A stretch of 64,000 nucleotides of DNA from Massilia sp. BJB1822 (GTDB taxonomy: Bacteria > Pseudomonadota > Gammaproteobacteria > Burkholderiales > Burkholderiaceae_D). Location: contig NZ_JABWEB010000002.1 in assembly GCF_013369485.1 (NCBI RefSeq), forward strand, positions 496,001 through 560,000, given 5' to 3'. The notes beneath the pieces were generated by a model. The model had not been told where the DNA came from. It worked only from the letters and a program-made list of their open reading frames with translations, and did not search any database. Positions 7,414 through 15,351 of the stretch are shown piece by piece; position 1 is the first letter of the stretch; every line of letters begins with the position of its first letter. The translations under genes and the position numbers were made by a program.

Positions 7414-9915
7414 ATGCTTTGCCTGCTTCTTGGCGTGCTGGGAGGCGTTGCGGCGCTTCAGATGCAGGCGGACTTGCCGGCATCGGTGCCGGAAACGCTG
7501 CTGGCCGTGCTGGCGGCATGCGTCCTGGCCCTGGTTTTGCAGGCGCTGCGGCTGCGCCGAGACCAGGCCGAACCAATGCTCAGTGGACCCGTACTGCGGC
7601 TGGTGCTTGGCAGCGCTTTGGGATTCTTCTGGGCTGCTTGGCAGGCGCAGATGGCGCTGGCACCACAATTGGCGAAGGCCGATGAGGGCCGCGATTTCAT
7701 CGTGGCAGGAACCATCGACAATCTGCCATATCGTTTTGAACGGGGCGTGCGCTTCAACTTCGCGGTGGAGCAGGTGGATGATGCCGGCTCCCGTCCCTTG
7801 CCGCTGGCGACGATCCCGCCGCGTGTCGTCCTGTCCTGGTATGCGGGGCGCTCTGGCGCGGTTGACGATGTGCAGCCGGGTGAACGTTGGCGCTTCAAGG
7901 TCCGCCTGCAACGTCCCCACGGCAATGCCAATCCGCACGGCTTCGACTACGAGTTATGGCTGCTGGAGCAGGGAGTTCGTGCCACAGGCTATGTGCGTGA
8001 CGATAGCGGCAACCGGCGTTTGAACAGTTTTGTATTCAGCATGCATAACGTCGTTGAATCTTGCCGCTCGATTTTGCGCGACAAGATTCAGCGCACACTG
8101 AACGGCAAACCGTATGCCGGTGTGATCGTGGCGCTGGTGGTGGGCGACCAGCGCTCCATCCCGCAGACGGATTGGCAGGTATTCAACCGCACGGGAATCA
8201 GCCATCTCATTTCAATCTCCGGTCTGCATATCACCATGATCGCGGGACTGGCCGCCTGGCTGGCGTCGTGGCTGTGGCGGCATTCCCTCTTTACCCAGCG
8301 CCAATTGCCCTTGCTGCTGCCAGCGCAAAAGCTGGCGGCCGTTGCCGGGTGGCTGGCAGGACTGCTGTACGTGCTGCTGGCCGGTTTTGGCGTTCCGGCA
8401 CAGCGCACGTTGTATATGTTGTCCGTGATCGCGCTTGCCCTATGGTGTGGCCGCTTGACGGCGGTCTCCCATGTGCTTGCGCTGGCGGCTGGCATTGTCG
8501 TGCTGCTCGATCCCTGGGCCGTGCAGCAGCCAGGATTCTGGCTGTCCTTCGGCGCGGTAGCGATTATCCTGTATGCCTCGGTTGGGAGGATGGCACTCCA
8601 CAAGAACGAGGCTCAGGAGAGCGATGAGGCAGAAATGCTCCCACCGGCAGCGGCCAGAAGGCGCAAGCGGCGCGGCACGCCGCTGACGCGCCGCCAGCGT
8701 ATCGGACAAGGCTTGCGCGAGGCGTTGAATACCCAATACGCGGTGACACTAGGCCTGGTGCCGTTGACCATGCTGCTGTTTGCCCAGGTCTCGCTGATCA
8801 GCCCCATGGCGAACGCGGTGGCGATTCCGCTTGTAAGCCTGGTGGTGACGCCCATGGCGCTGCTGGGCAGCTTTCTGCCCGATCCGCTGGCCGAGCCTTT
8901 GCTGTTGGCGGCGCACGAAGTCGTACGCGTGCTGGCGGCCGGGCTGCGCTGGCTGTCCGGTTTTGAATTTTCGGTATGGACCGTACCCATGCCACCGTGG
9001 TGGCTCTTTGCCTGGACCCTGGCTGGAACCCTGTGGCTGCTCGCTCCCAGGGGATGGCCGACGCGCTGGCTGGGTCTTGCAAGCTGGCTGCCTTTGCTGG
9101 CGGCCGAACCTGTGCACCCGCAGGATGGCGAATTGCAGGTGACGGTTTTCGATGTGGGGCAGGGCATGGCGCTGCTGCTGGAAACCTCGGGCCACCGCCT
9201 GCTATACGATACCGGCCCGGCGTACGCACCCGATGCCGATGGCGGCAACCGTGTCATCGTGCCGTATTTGCGGGCGCGCGGCATCGGCCAGCTGGATGGG
9301 CTGGTCGTCAGCCACAGCGATACCGACCATTCCGGCGGCGCGCTGACCGTGATGCAGAATGTGAAAGTCCGCTGGCTGCTGTCTTCTCTGCCGGACGGGC
9401 ACGTGGTGCTGGATGCGGCGCGCCAGCACCGGCGCTGCGTGGCGGGCCAGGGCTGGCAATGGGATGGCGTGCGCTTTGAAGTGCTGCATCCGGCCGCCGC
9501 CAGTTATGCCGATGAAAAACTGAAAACCAACGCCCGCAGCTGCGTGCTGCGCGTCAGTACCAGGAGCGCCTCGCTGCTGCTGGCGGGCGATATCGAAGCA
9601 GAGCAGGAGAGCGAGCTGCTGCAAAGGGCTGGGGAAAAGCTGCGGGCCGCTGTGCTGCTCGCGCCCCATCATGGCAGTGGCACCTCGTCCACTCCAGCGT
9701 TTCTGGCGGCGGTGCAGCCTTCCATCGCCATCTTCCAGGTCGGCTACCGCAACCGCTACCGCCATCCCAAGCCGGAAGTCTACGCGCGCTACGCCGCCAA
9801 TGGCATCCGCCGCCTGCGCAGCGACGAATCCGGCGCCATCACGCTGCGCTTCACCGACAAGATGGAGGTTGACGAGTACCGCAAAAGCCACGCGCGCTAC
9901 TGGTACGGACGTTAG
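7414..9915 (+). CDS. comEC: DNA internalization competence protein ComEC/Rec2
   Basis: ComEC is the inner-membrane channel that takes up single-stranded DNA during natural transformation. The 833-residue product has the three-part family architecture: an N-terminal DUF4131/OB-like part after two membrane segments, a central Competence domain with many membrane segments (including the GVIVALVVGDQRSIP and GISHLISISGLHITM blocks), and a C-terminal metallo-beta-lactamase-like domain with DVGQGMALL and SHSDTDHSGG. The last motif retains the HxDxDH pattern of nuclease-type beta-lactamase folds. AGGAG lies at a good distance before the ATG. It looks full length and functional. Confidence 0.94.
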   Translation: MLCLLLGVLGGVAALQMQADLPASVPETLLAVLAACVLALVLQALRLRRDQAEPMLSGPVLRLVLGSALGFFWAAWQAQMALAPQLAKADEGRDFIVAGTIDNLPYRFERGVRFNFAVEQVDDAGSRPLPLATIPPRVVLSWYAGRSGAVDDVQPGERWRFKVRLQRPHGNANPHGFDYELWLLEQGVRATGYVRDDSGNRRLNSFVFSMHNVVESCRSILRDKIQRTLNGKPYAGVIVALVVGDQRSIPQTDWQVFNRTGISHLISISGLHITMIAGLAAWLASWLWRHSLFTQRQLPLLLPAQKLAAVAGWLAGLLYVLLAGFGVPAQRTLYMLSVIALALWCGRLTAVSHVLALAAGIVVLLDPWAVQQPGFWLSFGAVAIILYASVGRMALHKNEAQESDEAEMLPPAAARRRKRRGTPLTRRQRIGQGLREALNTQYAVTLGLVPLTMLLFAQVSLISPMANAVAIPLVSLVVTPMALLGSFLPDPLAEPLLLAAHEVVRVLAAGLRWLSGFEFSVWTVPMPPWWLFAWTLAGTLWLLAPRGWPTRWLGLASWLPLLAAEPVHPQDGELQVTVFDVGQGMALLLETSGHRLLYDTGPAYAPDADGGNRVIVPYLRARGIGQLDGLVVSHSDTDHSGGALTVMQNVKVRWLLSSLPDGHVVLDAARQHRRCVAGQGWQWDGVRFEVLHPAAASYADEKLKTNARSCVLRVSTRSASLLLAGDIEAEQESELLQRAGEKLRAAVLLAPHHGSGTSSTPAFLAAVQPSIAIFQVGYRNRYRHPKPEVYARYAANGIRRLRSDESGAITLRFTDKMEVDEYRKSHARYWYGR

Positions 9916-9980
9916 CATCCTTGAAATTGGCTGCGCCGTTCCCACATCGGTGAAACTTTAACTTTTTCACAAGTGAGGCC

Positions 9981-10142
9981 ATGCTTTTTCCCCGCCACCC
10001 CAAGCCTGTCGTTCCAAGCAAAGCGGTTGCCACCCAGGTCGTCAAGCAGGAACATCGCGAGGTAGTGAATACCCATCTCATTATCGTGGAAAAGCCCAGT
10101 GCGCCCGAAAAGCCCGAGCCGCGGCAGGAGCAGGGAACTTAG
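9981..10142 (+). CDS. Small hypothetical protein
   Basis: A 53-residue frame starts at an ATG preceded by AAGTGAGG and begins MLFPRHPKPVVPSKAV. It is basic at the start and rich in lysine, glutamate and proline at the end, with no membrane segment. It occupies most of the 319-base gap between comEC and the alpha/beta hydrolase gene. The Shine-Dalgarno-like sequence is only about two bases from the ATG, which is short. I do not recognise a family. Confidence 0.4.
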   Translation: MLFPRHPKPVVPSKAVATQVVKQEHREVVNTHLIIVEKPSAPEKPEPRQEQGT

Positions 10143-10176
10143 AGCCTTTCTACCAATATTTCTGGGCCAGTCTCCT

Positions 10177-10182
10177 TACAAT
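10177..10182 (+). promoter_or_regulatory. Candidate -10 element for the alpha/beta hydrolase gene
   Basis: TACAAT matches the sigma-70 -10 consensus in five of six positions and lies about 50 bases before the hydrolase ATG. No convincing -35 hexamer is visible. The same block, TTACAATAAAAC, occurs in front of the CBS-domain gene at 58268-58279. Confidence 0.3.
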
Positions 10183-10234
10183 AAAACGATAACAATCAGG
10201 AGACCGCCCGCCATGGCTGGGCGCATACATCACA

Positions 10235-11080
10235 ATGAGCAAGCCCAAAATCCATTTTTCACATGCAAACAGCTACCCGGCGGGGACTTACCGTCAGCTG
10301 TTTGAGCTGCTGGGCCAGGACTTCGACATCCAGGCCCTCGATATGCACGCCCACAATCCCGTCTATCCGGTGCAGGATGGCTGGCACGCGCTGGTGCGCG
10401 AGCTGCTGGACGAATTGGCGAAACGCTACCAGGAAGAGCCGGTAATCCTGGTTGGCCATTCTCTCGGCGGCATGCTGAGCCTCATGGCCGCCGCCGCGCG
10501 CCCCGACCTGGTGCGCTGCGTGGTGCTGCTCGATTCGCCCGTGGTGGCGGGCTGGCGCGCCCTGATGTGGCGTCTTCTCAAGCGCACCATGGTGGCCGAC
10601 CGTTATTCGCCGGCCCGTTTTTCGGCGCGCCGACGCAACGTCTGGCCCAACCCTACGGCGGCCCTGCAGCACTTCGCCAGCAAGGACATCTTCGCCGCCT
10701 GGGCGCCCGGCGTGTTGCAGGACTATATCGAAGCTGGTCTGAAGCCGCATCCGGAAGGCGTGCAGCTGCGCTTTACCCGCGAAAACGAAACGGCCGTGTA
10801 CCGCAGTCTGCCGCACCATATCGGTAGCCTGGTGGCGGGCGATTTCCCGGTGCCGGTGGGTTTTGTCGGCGGCACGGTGTCGGTGGAAAACCGCCAGGCC
10901 GGCCTGGACGCGACCCGGGCGCTGGTGGGCGAGCATTTCCGCCTGCTGCCGGGCGGCCACCTCTTCCCGATGGAGTCGCCGACGGCTGCCGCCCAGGCCA
11001 CGCGCGAGATGATTTGCTCCCTGATTGGCCCGCATCTTGGCCTGTGCGGCGAGCAGCCGCAAGCAAGCCTGGCCGGCTAA
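10235..11080 (+). CDS. Alpha/beta hydrolase
   Basis: This is a 281-residue cytoplasmic alpha/beta-hydrolase-fold protein with the nucleophile elbow VGHSLGGML near residues 73-81 (serine nucleophile) and a likely catalytic histidine in LLPGGHLFPME near 247. An oxyanion HANSYPAG segment follows the first strand, in place of the usual HG motif. An alternative ATG at 10213 opens a different frame that soon stops, so I start at 10235. The substrate is unknown; relatives are annotated as esterases or lipases. Confidence 0.85.
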   Translation: MSKPKIHFSHANSYPAGTYRQLFELLGQDFDIQALDMHAHNPVYPVQDGWHALVRELLDELAKRYQEEPVILVGHSLGGMLSLMAAAARPDLVRCVVLLDSPVVAGWRALMWRLLKRTMVADRYSPARFSARRRNVWPNPTAALQHFASKDIFAAWAPGVLQDYIEAGLKPHPEGVQLRFTRENETAVYRSLPHHIGSLVAGDFPVPVGFVGGTVSVENRQAGLDATRALVGEHFRLLPGGHLFPMESPTAAAQATREMICSLIGPHLGLCGEQPQASLAG

Positions 11081-11176
11081 AAATGTTCAAAGCCGGGCCT
11101 TTCGCGTAAAATCGCTGCCAAACTGCGGATGCGCAAGCGTCCGCCCACCCTGCAATCTAGAGAAAATGGCCTTGCG

Positions 11177-11743
11177 ATGACGATTAAAAGCGATAAATGG
11201 ATACGCCGGATGGCGGAACAACACGGAATGATCGAGCCGTACGAGCCGGGCCAGGTACGCATGGTCGATGGCCGCAAGGTGATCTCTTACGGTACGTCGT
11301 CCTATGGCTACGATATCCGCTGCGCCGACGAATTCAAGGTTTTCACCAATATCAACAGCACCATCGTCGATCCGAAGAACTTCGATTCGAACTCCTTCGT
11401 GGACGTAAAGAGCGATGTCTGCATCATCCCGCCGAACTCCTTCGCGCTGGCCCGCACCATCGAATACTTCCGCATTCCGCGCAATGTGCTGACGGTCTGC
11501 CTGGGTAAATCGACCTATGCGCGCTGCGGCATCATCGTCAATGTCACGCCGTTCGAGCCGGAGTGGGAAGGTTATGTAACGCTGGAGTTCTCCAACACCA
11601 CGCCGCTGCCCGCCAAGATCTACGCTGGCGAAGGCTGCGCCCAGGTGCTGTTCTTCGAGTCGGACGAAATCTGCGAAACCTCGTACAAGGACCGCAACGG
11701 CAAGTACCAGGGCCAGCACGGCGTGACCCTGCCGAAGGCTTAA
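11177..11743 (+). CDS. dcd: dCTP deaminase
   Basis: This enzyme deaminates dCTP to dUTP, the first step of the major route to dTMP in many proteobacteria. The 188-residue product is the exact family length. It contains the [13 protein letters not shown] block (about 40-52), the nucleotide-binding [13 protein letters not shown] and [11 protein letters not shown] blocks (S and R of KSxYAR) and catalytic glutamate region [19 protein letters not shown] start at MTIKSDKW rather than at an in-frame ATG 16 codons upstream because that matches the family N-terminus. It ends three bases from the convergent histidine kinase gene. Confidence 0.96.
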   Translation: MTIKSDKWIRRMAEQHGMIEPYEPGQVRMVDGRKVISYGTSSYGYDIRCADEFKVFTNINSTIVDPKNFDSNSFVDVKSDVCIIPPNSFALARTIEYFRIPRNVLTVCLGKSTYARCGIIVNVTPFEPEWEGYVTLEFSNTTPLPAKIYAGEGCAQVLFFESDEICETSYKDRNGKYQGQHGVTLPKA

Positions 11744-11746
11744 GCT

Positions 11747-13225
11747 TCAATCTTCAAGGGGCTGGGCGGGCAGCAGGATTTCCACGCACAGCCCGCCGCC
11801 CTCGCGGTTGGCAGCCTGGATGCTGCCGCCGTGCTGCTGCACCACTTGCTGCGCGATGGCCAGGCCGAGGCCATGGCCTTCCACGTCTTTCTGCGTGCCG
11901 CTGCTGCGGAAGAAGGGCTGGAAGATCGTCGCCAGATCCTCTTCGGCCACGCCGGGGCCGCGATCCAGCACGCGGATGCTGAGCTGGCGCGGCGCCGGTT
12001 CCGGCCGCGCTGCCAGTTCCACAATCACCGACTCTCCCACCGGACTATGCTTGATGGCGTTGCGCACCACGTTTTCGATGGCGCGCGCCAGCAATTCGGG
12101 CTGGCCTTTGACCAGCACATCGGCATTGCCTTGCTGAGTGATGGCGCGGCCATGCGAGGCCGCCTCGAATTCGGCATCGCCCAGAATCTGGTCGAGCAGT
12201 TCGGCCATGCCGATCGCTTCTCTGTCCGGACTGTAGGCGCCCGCCTCCAGACGCGATAGGGTGAGCAGTTCGCCCACCAGCTTATCCATGCGCACGCTCT
12301 CCCTTTCGATGCGGTCCAGCGAGGACAGCATCTTTTCCGGCTGTTGATGTGCCAGGCCGATGGCCGCTTGCAGGCGCGCCAGCGGGGAACGCAGTTCGTG
12401 CGAAACGTCGTGCAGCAGGCGGGTCTGGCCGTCGATCAGGCTGCGCAGGCGCGCCGTCATGCGGTCGAAATCGCGTCCCAGATCGCTCAGCTCATCGGCA
12501 TGGCGGCTTGGCGCTTGCGCAAAGCGCGGCGCCAGGTCGCCGCTCGATGCAGCCTCGAAGGCCTGGCGCAACGCGCGGATCGGCCGTGCAAAATACCAGG
12601 CCAGCAGCGCAGCGAACAAGAGGCTGGCCAGCACTGCCGCCGCCAGCGGAATGAAGGGCGTCAGCGGATGGAAGCGGGGGCCGGGCGGGCCAGGCGGCCG
12701 TTCCATGCCATTCGGGCCGCCCGGAGCAGCGCGCCCCGCCGGGCCGCGTGGTGCGTCGGGGCCGGACATGGCGCCAGGGCCAATCAGCAGTGGTGGCGGC
12801 ATCTCGATGCCCAGGCCGCGCAAATGTTCGCGCGAGGGCAGGAACAGCAGATAGGGATGGCCGTCCGGCGTGGCGACCTTGCGCACCACGCGCAGGTCGC
12901 CCTTGCCCAGCAAGGCGCGCGCTTCCGCCAGCATCGGCGGCTGCACGATGCGGCCCAGCAGCTCCTTGCCGCTGTCGTCGACCGCATACACGCGGTGGCG
13001 ATCCATATTCTCCAGCAATTGGCGCAGCGCGCCGGCGCCGCCGAATTTCAATGTGGCGACGGCCGATTCGATGGCCATTTCGGCGGGCGGGCTGGTATCG
13101 ATATCCAGCCGCTTTTGCTGGCGCGCGTTGTGTTCCTTGAGCCAGACCGCGCCGCCGATAGCGACCGTGGCGGCAAACTGTGCCAGCAGGATGGAAAAGA
13201 AGAACTTCCAGAACAACCTTCCCAC
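11747..13225 (-). CDS. CpxA-like sensor histidine kinase
   Basis: This inner-membrane sensor kinase is the partner of the adjacent OmpR-type regulator. I start at the GTG at 13223-13225, preceded by AAGGAG and just after the regulator's stop, giving 492 residues. It has an N-terminal membrane helix, a periplasmic domain with a glycine/proline-rich tail (about 150-190), a second membrane helix (FIPLAAAVLASLLFAALLAW), HAMP, the H-box LLHDVSHELRSPLARLQ with the phospho-acceptor histidine, and an HATPase domain with N-box ENVVRNAIKHSP and DRGPGVAEED. Chromosomal context and CpxR-type sites nearby support a CpxA-like envelope-stress role; the actual signal is unknown. Confidence 0.88.
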   Translation of the reverse strand: MGRLFWKFFFSILLAQFAATVAIGGAVWLKEHNARQQKRLDIDTSPPAEMAIESAVATLKFGGAGALRQLLENMDRHRVYAVDDSGKELLGRIVQPPMLAEARALLGKGDLRVVRKVATPDGHPYLLFLPSREHLRGLGIEMPPPLLIGPGAMSGPDAPRGPAGRAAPGGPNGMERPPGPPGPRFHPLTPFIPLAAAVLASLLFAALLAWYFARPIRALRQAFEAASSGDLAPRFAQAPSRHADELSDLGRDFDRMTARLRSLIDGQTRLLHDVSHELRSPLARLQAAIGLAHQQPEKMLSSLDRIERESVRMDKLVGELLTLSRLEAGAYSPDREAIGMAELLDQILGDAEFEAASHGRAITQQGNADVLVKGQPELLARAIENVVRNAIKHSPVGESVIVELAARPEPAPRQLSIRVLDRGPGVAEEDLATIFQPFFRSSGTQKDVEGHGLGLAIAQQVVQQHGGSIQAANREGGGLCVEILLPAQPLED

Positions 13226-13229
13226 GCGC

Positions 13230-13922
13230 TTACTCCTTGATGAGCTGATAGCCCATACGGTACACGGTCTGCAGGCAGGAACGGCCATCGGCGATGGTGC
13301 CCAGCTTGTGCCGCAGGCTGCTCAGATGCACGTCGATATTGCGGTCGAAACGCGCCATCGGGCGTCCCAGGCCTTGTTCCGACAAGGTGTTCTTGCTGAC
13401 CGGCTTGCCGGCATTGCGCGCCAAGACCTCAAGCAGATTGAACTCGGTGCTGGTCAGTTCCAGCGCATTGCCGGCCCAGGTGGCGCGGCGCTGCTCGGGC
13501 CACATGATGAGCTGGCCCACGCTCAACGGCTGGGCGGAAGCGCTATTCTCGCCGGCGCTGTTCTGGGTGCGGCGCAGGATGGCGCGGATGCGCGCCGTCA
13601 GTTCGCGCGGCGTGCAGGGCTTGGCTACGTAATCGTCGGCGCCCAGCTCCAGGCCGACGATGCGGTCGGTATCGTCGCCGCGCGCGGTCAGCATCAGCAC
13701 CGGCATCTGGCTGGCGGCGCGGATGCGGCGCAGCGTCTCCAGGCCGTTCATGCGCGGCATCATCACATCCAGCACGGCGATGGCGTACTGGCCGCTGAGG
13801 GCTTCGCGCGCGCCGCTTTCGCCGTCGTTGGCGGTGCGCACGCTGAAGCCTTCCTGCTCCAGGTATTCCTGGAACATGCCTACCAGTTCGATATCGTCGT
13901 CTATCAGCAGAACCTTGCTCAT
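13230..13922 (-). CDS. CpxR-like OmpR-family response regulator
   Basis: This 230-residue DNA-binding response regulator has a receiver domain with acidic pocket LIDDD (7-11), phospho-acceptor Asp52 in VLDVMMP and conserved lysine in ADDYVAKPC. It ends in a winged-helix trans_reg_C domain (LELTSTEFNLLEVLARNAG; HLSSLRHKLG). The kinase gene follows almost immediately. Upstream, in the gap to the divergent Spy/CpxP-like gene, are two exact GTAAA-N5-GTAAA boxes, the known CpxR recognition pattern, plus a TATGAT -10-like hexamer at 13953-13958 on this strand. Autoregulation is therefore likely. Confidence 0.92.
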   Translation of the reverse strand: MSKVLLIDDDIELVGMFQEYLEQEGFSVRTANDGESGAREALSGQYAIAVLDVMMPRMNGLETLRRIRAASQMPVLMLTARGDDTDRIVGLELGADDYVAKPCTPRELTARIRAILRRTQNSAGENSASAQPLSVGQLIMWPEQRRATWAGNALELTSTEFNLLEVLARNAGKPVSKNTLSEQGLGRPMARFDRNIDVHLSSLRHKLGTIADGRSCLQTVYRMGYQLIKE

Positions 13923-13986
13923 TGCCGTGTTTTCATGGGATGGGATGAGGCCATCATAACAAACAAGCCCCGCGCCAAGGTTCCGC

Positions 13987-14001
13987 TTTACCTGCTTTTA
14001 C
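13987..14001 (-). promoter_or_regulatory. CpxR-type box 1
   Basis: The sequence is TTTAC-CTGCT-TTTAC on the plus strand, i.e. a perfect GTAAA-N5-GTAAA direct repeat on the minus strand. It is 65 bases upstream of the regulator's start codon and about 29 bases beyond that gene's TATGAT -10-like hexamer. Confidence 0.7.
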
Positions 14002-14019
14002 ATGGGGGAACGGGCCGTC

Positions 14020-14034
14020 TTTACATGGTTTTAC
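14020..14034 (-). promoter_or_regulatory. CpxR-type box 2
   Basis: A second exact TTTAC-N5-TTTAC pair (GTAAA-N5-GTAAA on the minus strand) starts 33 bases after the first, about three helical turns, so both would face the same side of the DNA. It is 73 bases before the Spy/CpxP-like start codon. Confidence 0.7.
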
Positions 14035-14050
14035 GTCCTCCTGACAGCGC

Positions 14051-14055
14051 TTTAC
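14051..14055 (-). promoter_or_regulatory. CpxR-type half-site
   Basis: A fifth TTTAC lies two helical turns (21 bases) after the last half of box 2. It is part of TTTACA, which could serve as the -35 region of the Spy/CpxP-like gene. Confidence 0.4.
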
Positions 14056-14106
14056 ACCTGCCCGGCCGAGAATGGATGTTCCGATCCACTCATAGGACTG
14101 AAGCCA

Positions 14107-14691
14107 ATGAAAAATACAAAACAAGCTTTGCAAGGATTCGCGCTGGCCGCTTCGCTGGCCCTGCCGCTGGGCGCTTTTGCCGCCGGCGAGGCGCCGCCGC
14201 GCGGTGGTCGGGAAATGACCGCCCCCGATGGCGATTTTGAAAGTTTGCCGGAAGAGCAGGGCGGTTTGAAAGGACCTGGTTTTCCGCCACTGGGCGGGCC
14301 GCATCCCGGTATGCGCGGCCCAGACGGCTTTGCGCACGGCCCCGGCTTTGGTCCCGGCCCAGGCCCGCGTGGCGAGCCGCCATTTCTGCATGGCTTGCAA
14401 TTAAGCGAGACGCAGCAGGACAAGGTCTTCGCCATTTTGCATGCCCAGGCGCCCTATCTGCGCGAGCAGGCCAAGGCACATGAAAAGGCGGCCCGCGCCC
14501 TGCACGATATGCGTCTGGCCGAAAAATATGACGATGCGGCGGCGGCCAAACAGGCGCAGGCTGCGGCGCAGGCCATGGCGAATATGCAGCTGCAAAGAGT
14601 TCGCACGGATCAGAAGCTGCTGTCCCTGCTGACGCCCGAACAGCGCAAACAGATCGAAGAGCGCAGGGCGGCGCGTCCGCCGCGCCCTTGA
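14107..14691 (+). CDS. Spy/CpxP-like periplasmic protein
   Basis: This 194-residue exported protein has a clean signal peptide (MKNTKQALQGF then ASLALPLGAFA, cleavage about residue 24). A glycine/proline-rich linker (about 50-95) follows, then a helical domain with alanine/glutamine-rich heptads and the LTPEQRKQIEER stretch that matches the LTxxQ signature of the Spy/CpxP family. Family members are periplasmic chaperones or negative regulators of the Cpx kinase. Divergent placement from a CpxRA-like pair, with CpxR boxes between, strongly supports that role. I start at the ATG before the signal peptide; an in-frame start at 14002 would bury it. Confidence 0.82.
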   Translation: MKNTKQALQGFALAASLALPLGAFAAGEAPPRGGREMTAPDGDFESLPEEQGGLKGPGFPPLGGPHPGMRGPDGFAHGPGFGPGPGPRGEPPFLHGLQLSETQQDKVFAILHAQAPYLREQAKAHEKAARALHDMRLAEKYDDAAAAKQAQAAAQAMANMQLQRVRTDQKLLSLLTPEQRKQIEERRAARPPRP

Positions 14692-14713
14692 ATCCAACGT
14701 GAAGGAGCAGAGT

Positions 14714-15340
14714 ATGGATATCACTTCCCTGAATTCCAGCAGCGCCGCCAGCCAGCTGGCCTATGCCGGCAAGACGGTGCAGAACAACAGTGCCGATGGC
14801 GTTGCGGCGCGCCGCCCGCCGCCGCCCGACGGCGGTGGCCTGGTGAACGCCATCGCCGATGCCTTGAAATCGATCGGTGTCGGCAGCGCCGAGGATGTTG
14901 CCGTTACCGGCGCGGATACGGATAGCACCAACGGTGCCAGTGGCAGCGGCAACGCGGCGCAGGCTTTGGGCAGCTTTTTGCAGGATCTGATGGCGGCCCT
15001 GCATGAGCAAGGCGGCGCGCAGGGAGGCCCGCCTCCATATGGGGAGGCGGGCCTGGGCGGCGGTCCCGGTGGCGCGGGCGGGCCGGGACCGGGCGGTGGC
15101 CCCGGCAAACTGGCCAGCGATCTGCAAGGCTTGATTTCCAAGCTGGATGGCAGCGCCTCATCGGAGGACGAAACGGTGTCCGGCAGCTCGACGCTGGAAA
15201 GCTCGTTCAAAAGCCTGCTGCAGGCCTTGGGCGGCGACAGCGCCGACTCAAACACGCAATTGAGCAGCTTCCTGAAAGCGCTGGCAAATGGCCTGCCGAA
15301 TGCCGGCAGCAGCGGCAATCTGATCAACACTTCGGCTTGA
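14714..15340 (+). CDS. Hypothetical Gly/Pro/Ser-rich protein in the Spy/CpxP-like operon
   Basis: A 208-residue protein starts 22 bases after the Spy/CpxP-like gene behind GAAGGAG. It has no signal peptide or membrane segment. Low-complexity PPPP and GGGPGG tracts separate four similar amphipathic helices: LGSFLQDLMAAL, LASDLQGLISKL, LESSFKSLLQALG and LSSFLKALANGL, so it looks repetitive. No family is recognised. The message contains a perfect 12-base-pair hairpin in the middle of the coding region (15025-15054). Confidence 0.75.
   Translation: MDITSLNSSSAASQLAYAGKTVQNNSADGVAARRPPPPDGGGLVNAIADALKSIGVGSAEDVAVTGADTDSTNGASGSGNAAQALGSFLQDLMAALHEQGGAQGGPPPYGEAGLGGGPGGAGGPGPGGGPGKLASDLQGLISKLDGSASSEDETVSGSSTLESSFKSLLQALGGDSADSNTQLSSFLKALANGLPNAGSSGNLINTSA
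15025..15054. repeat. Perfect 12-bp inverted repeat inside a coding region
   Basis: The arms at 15025-15036 and 15043-15054 are exact reverse complements (AGGCCCGCCTCC and its complement), with a six-base ATATGG loop. No U-run follows. It encodes GGPPPYGEAGL in the Gly/Pro-rich protein. Confidence 0.6.
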
Positions 15341-15351
15341 GGGGGAATGGC

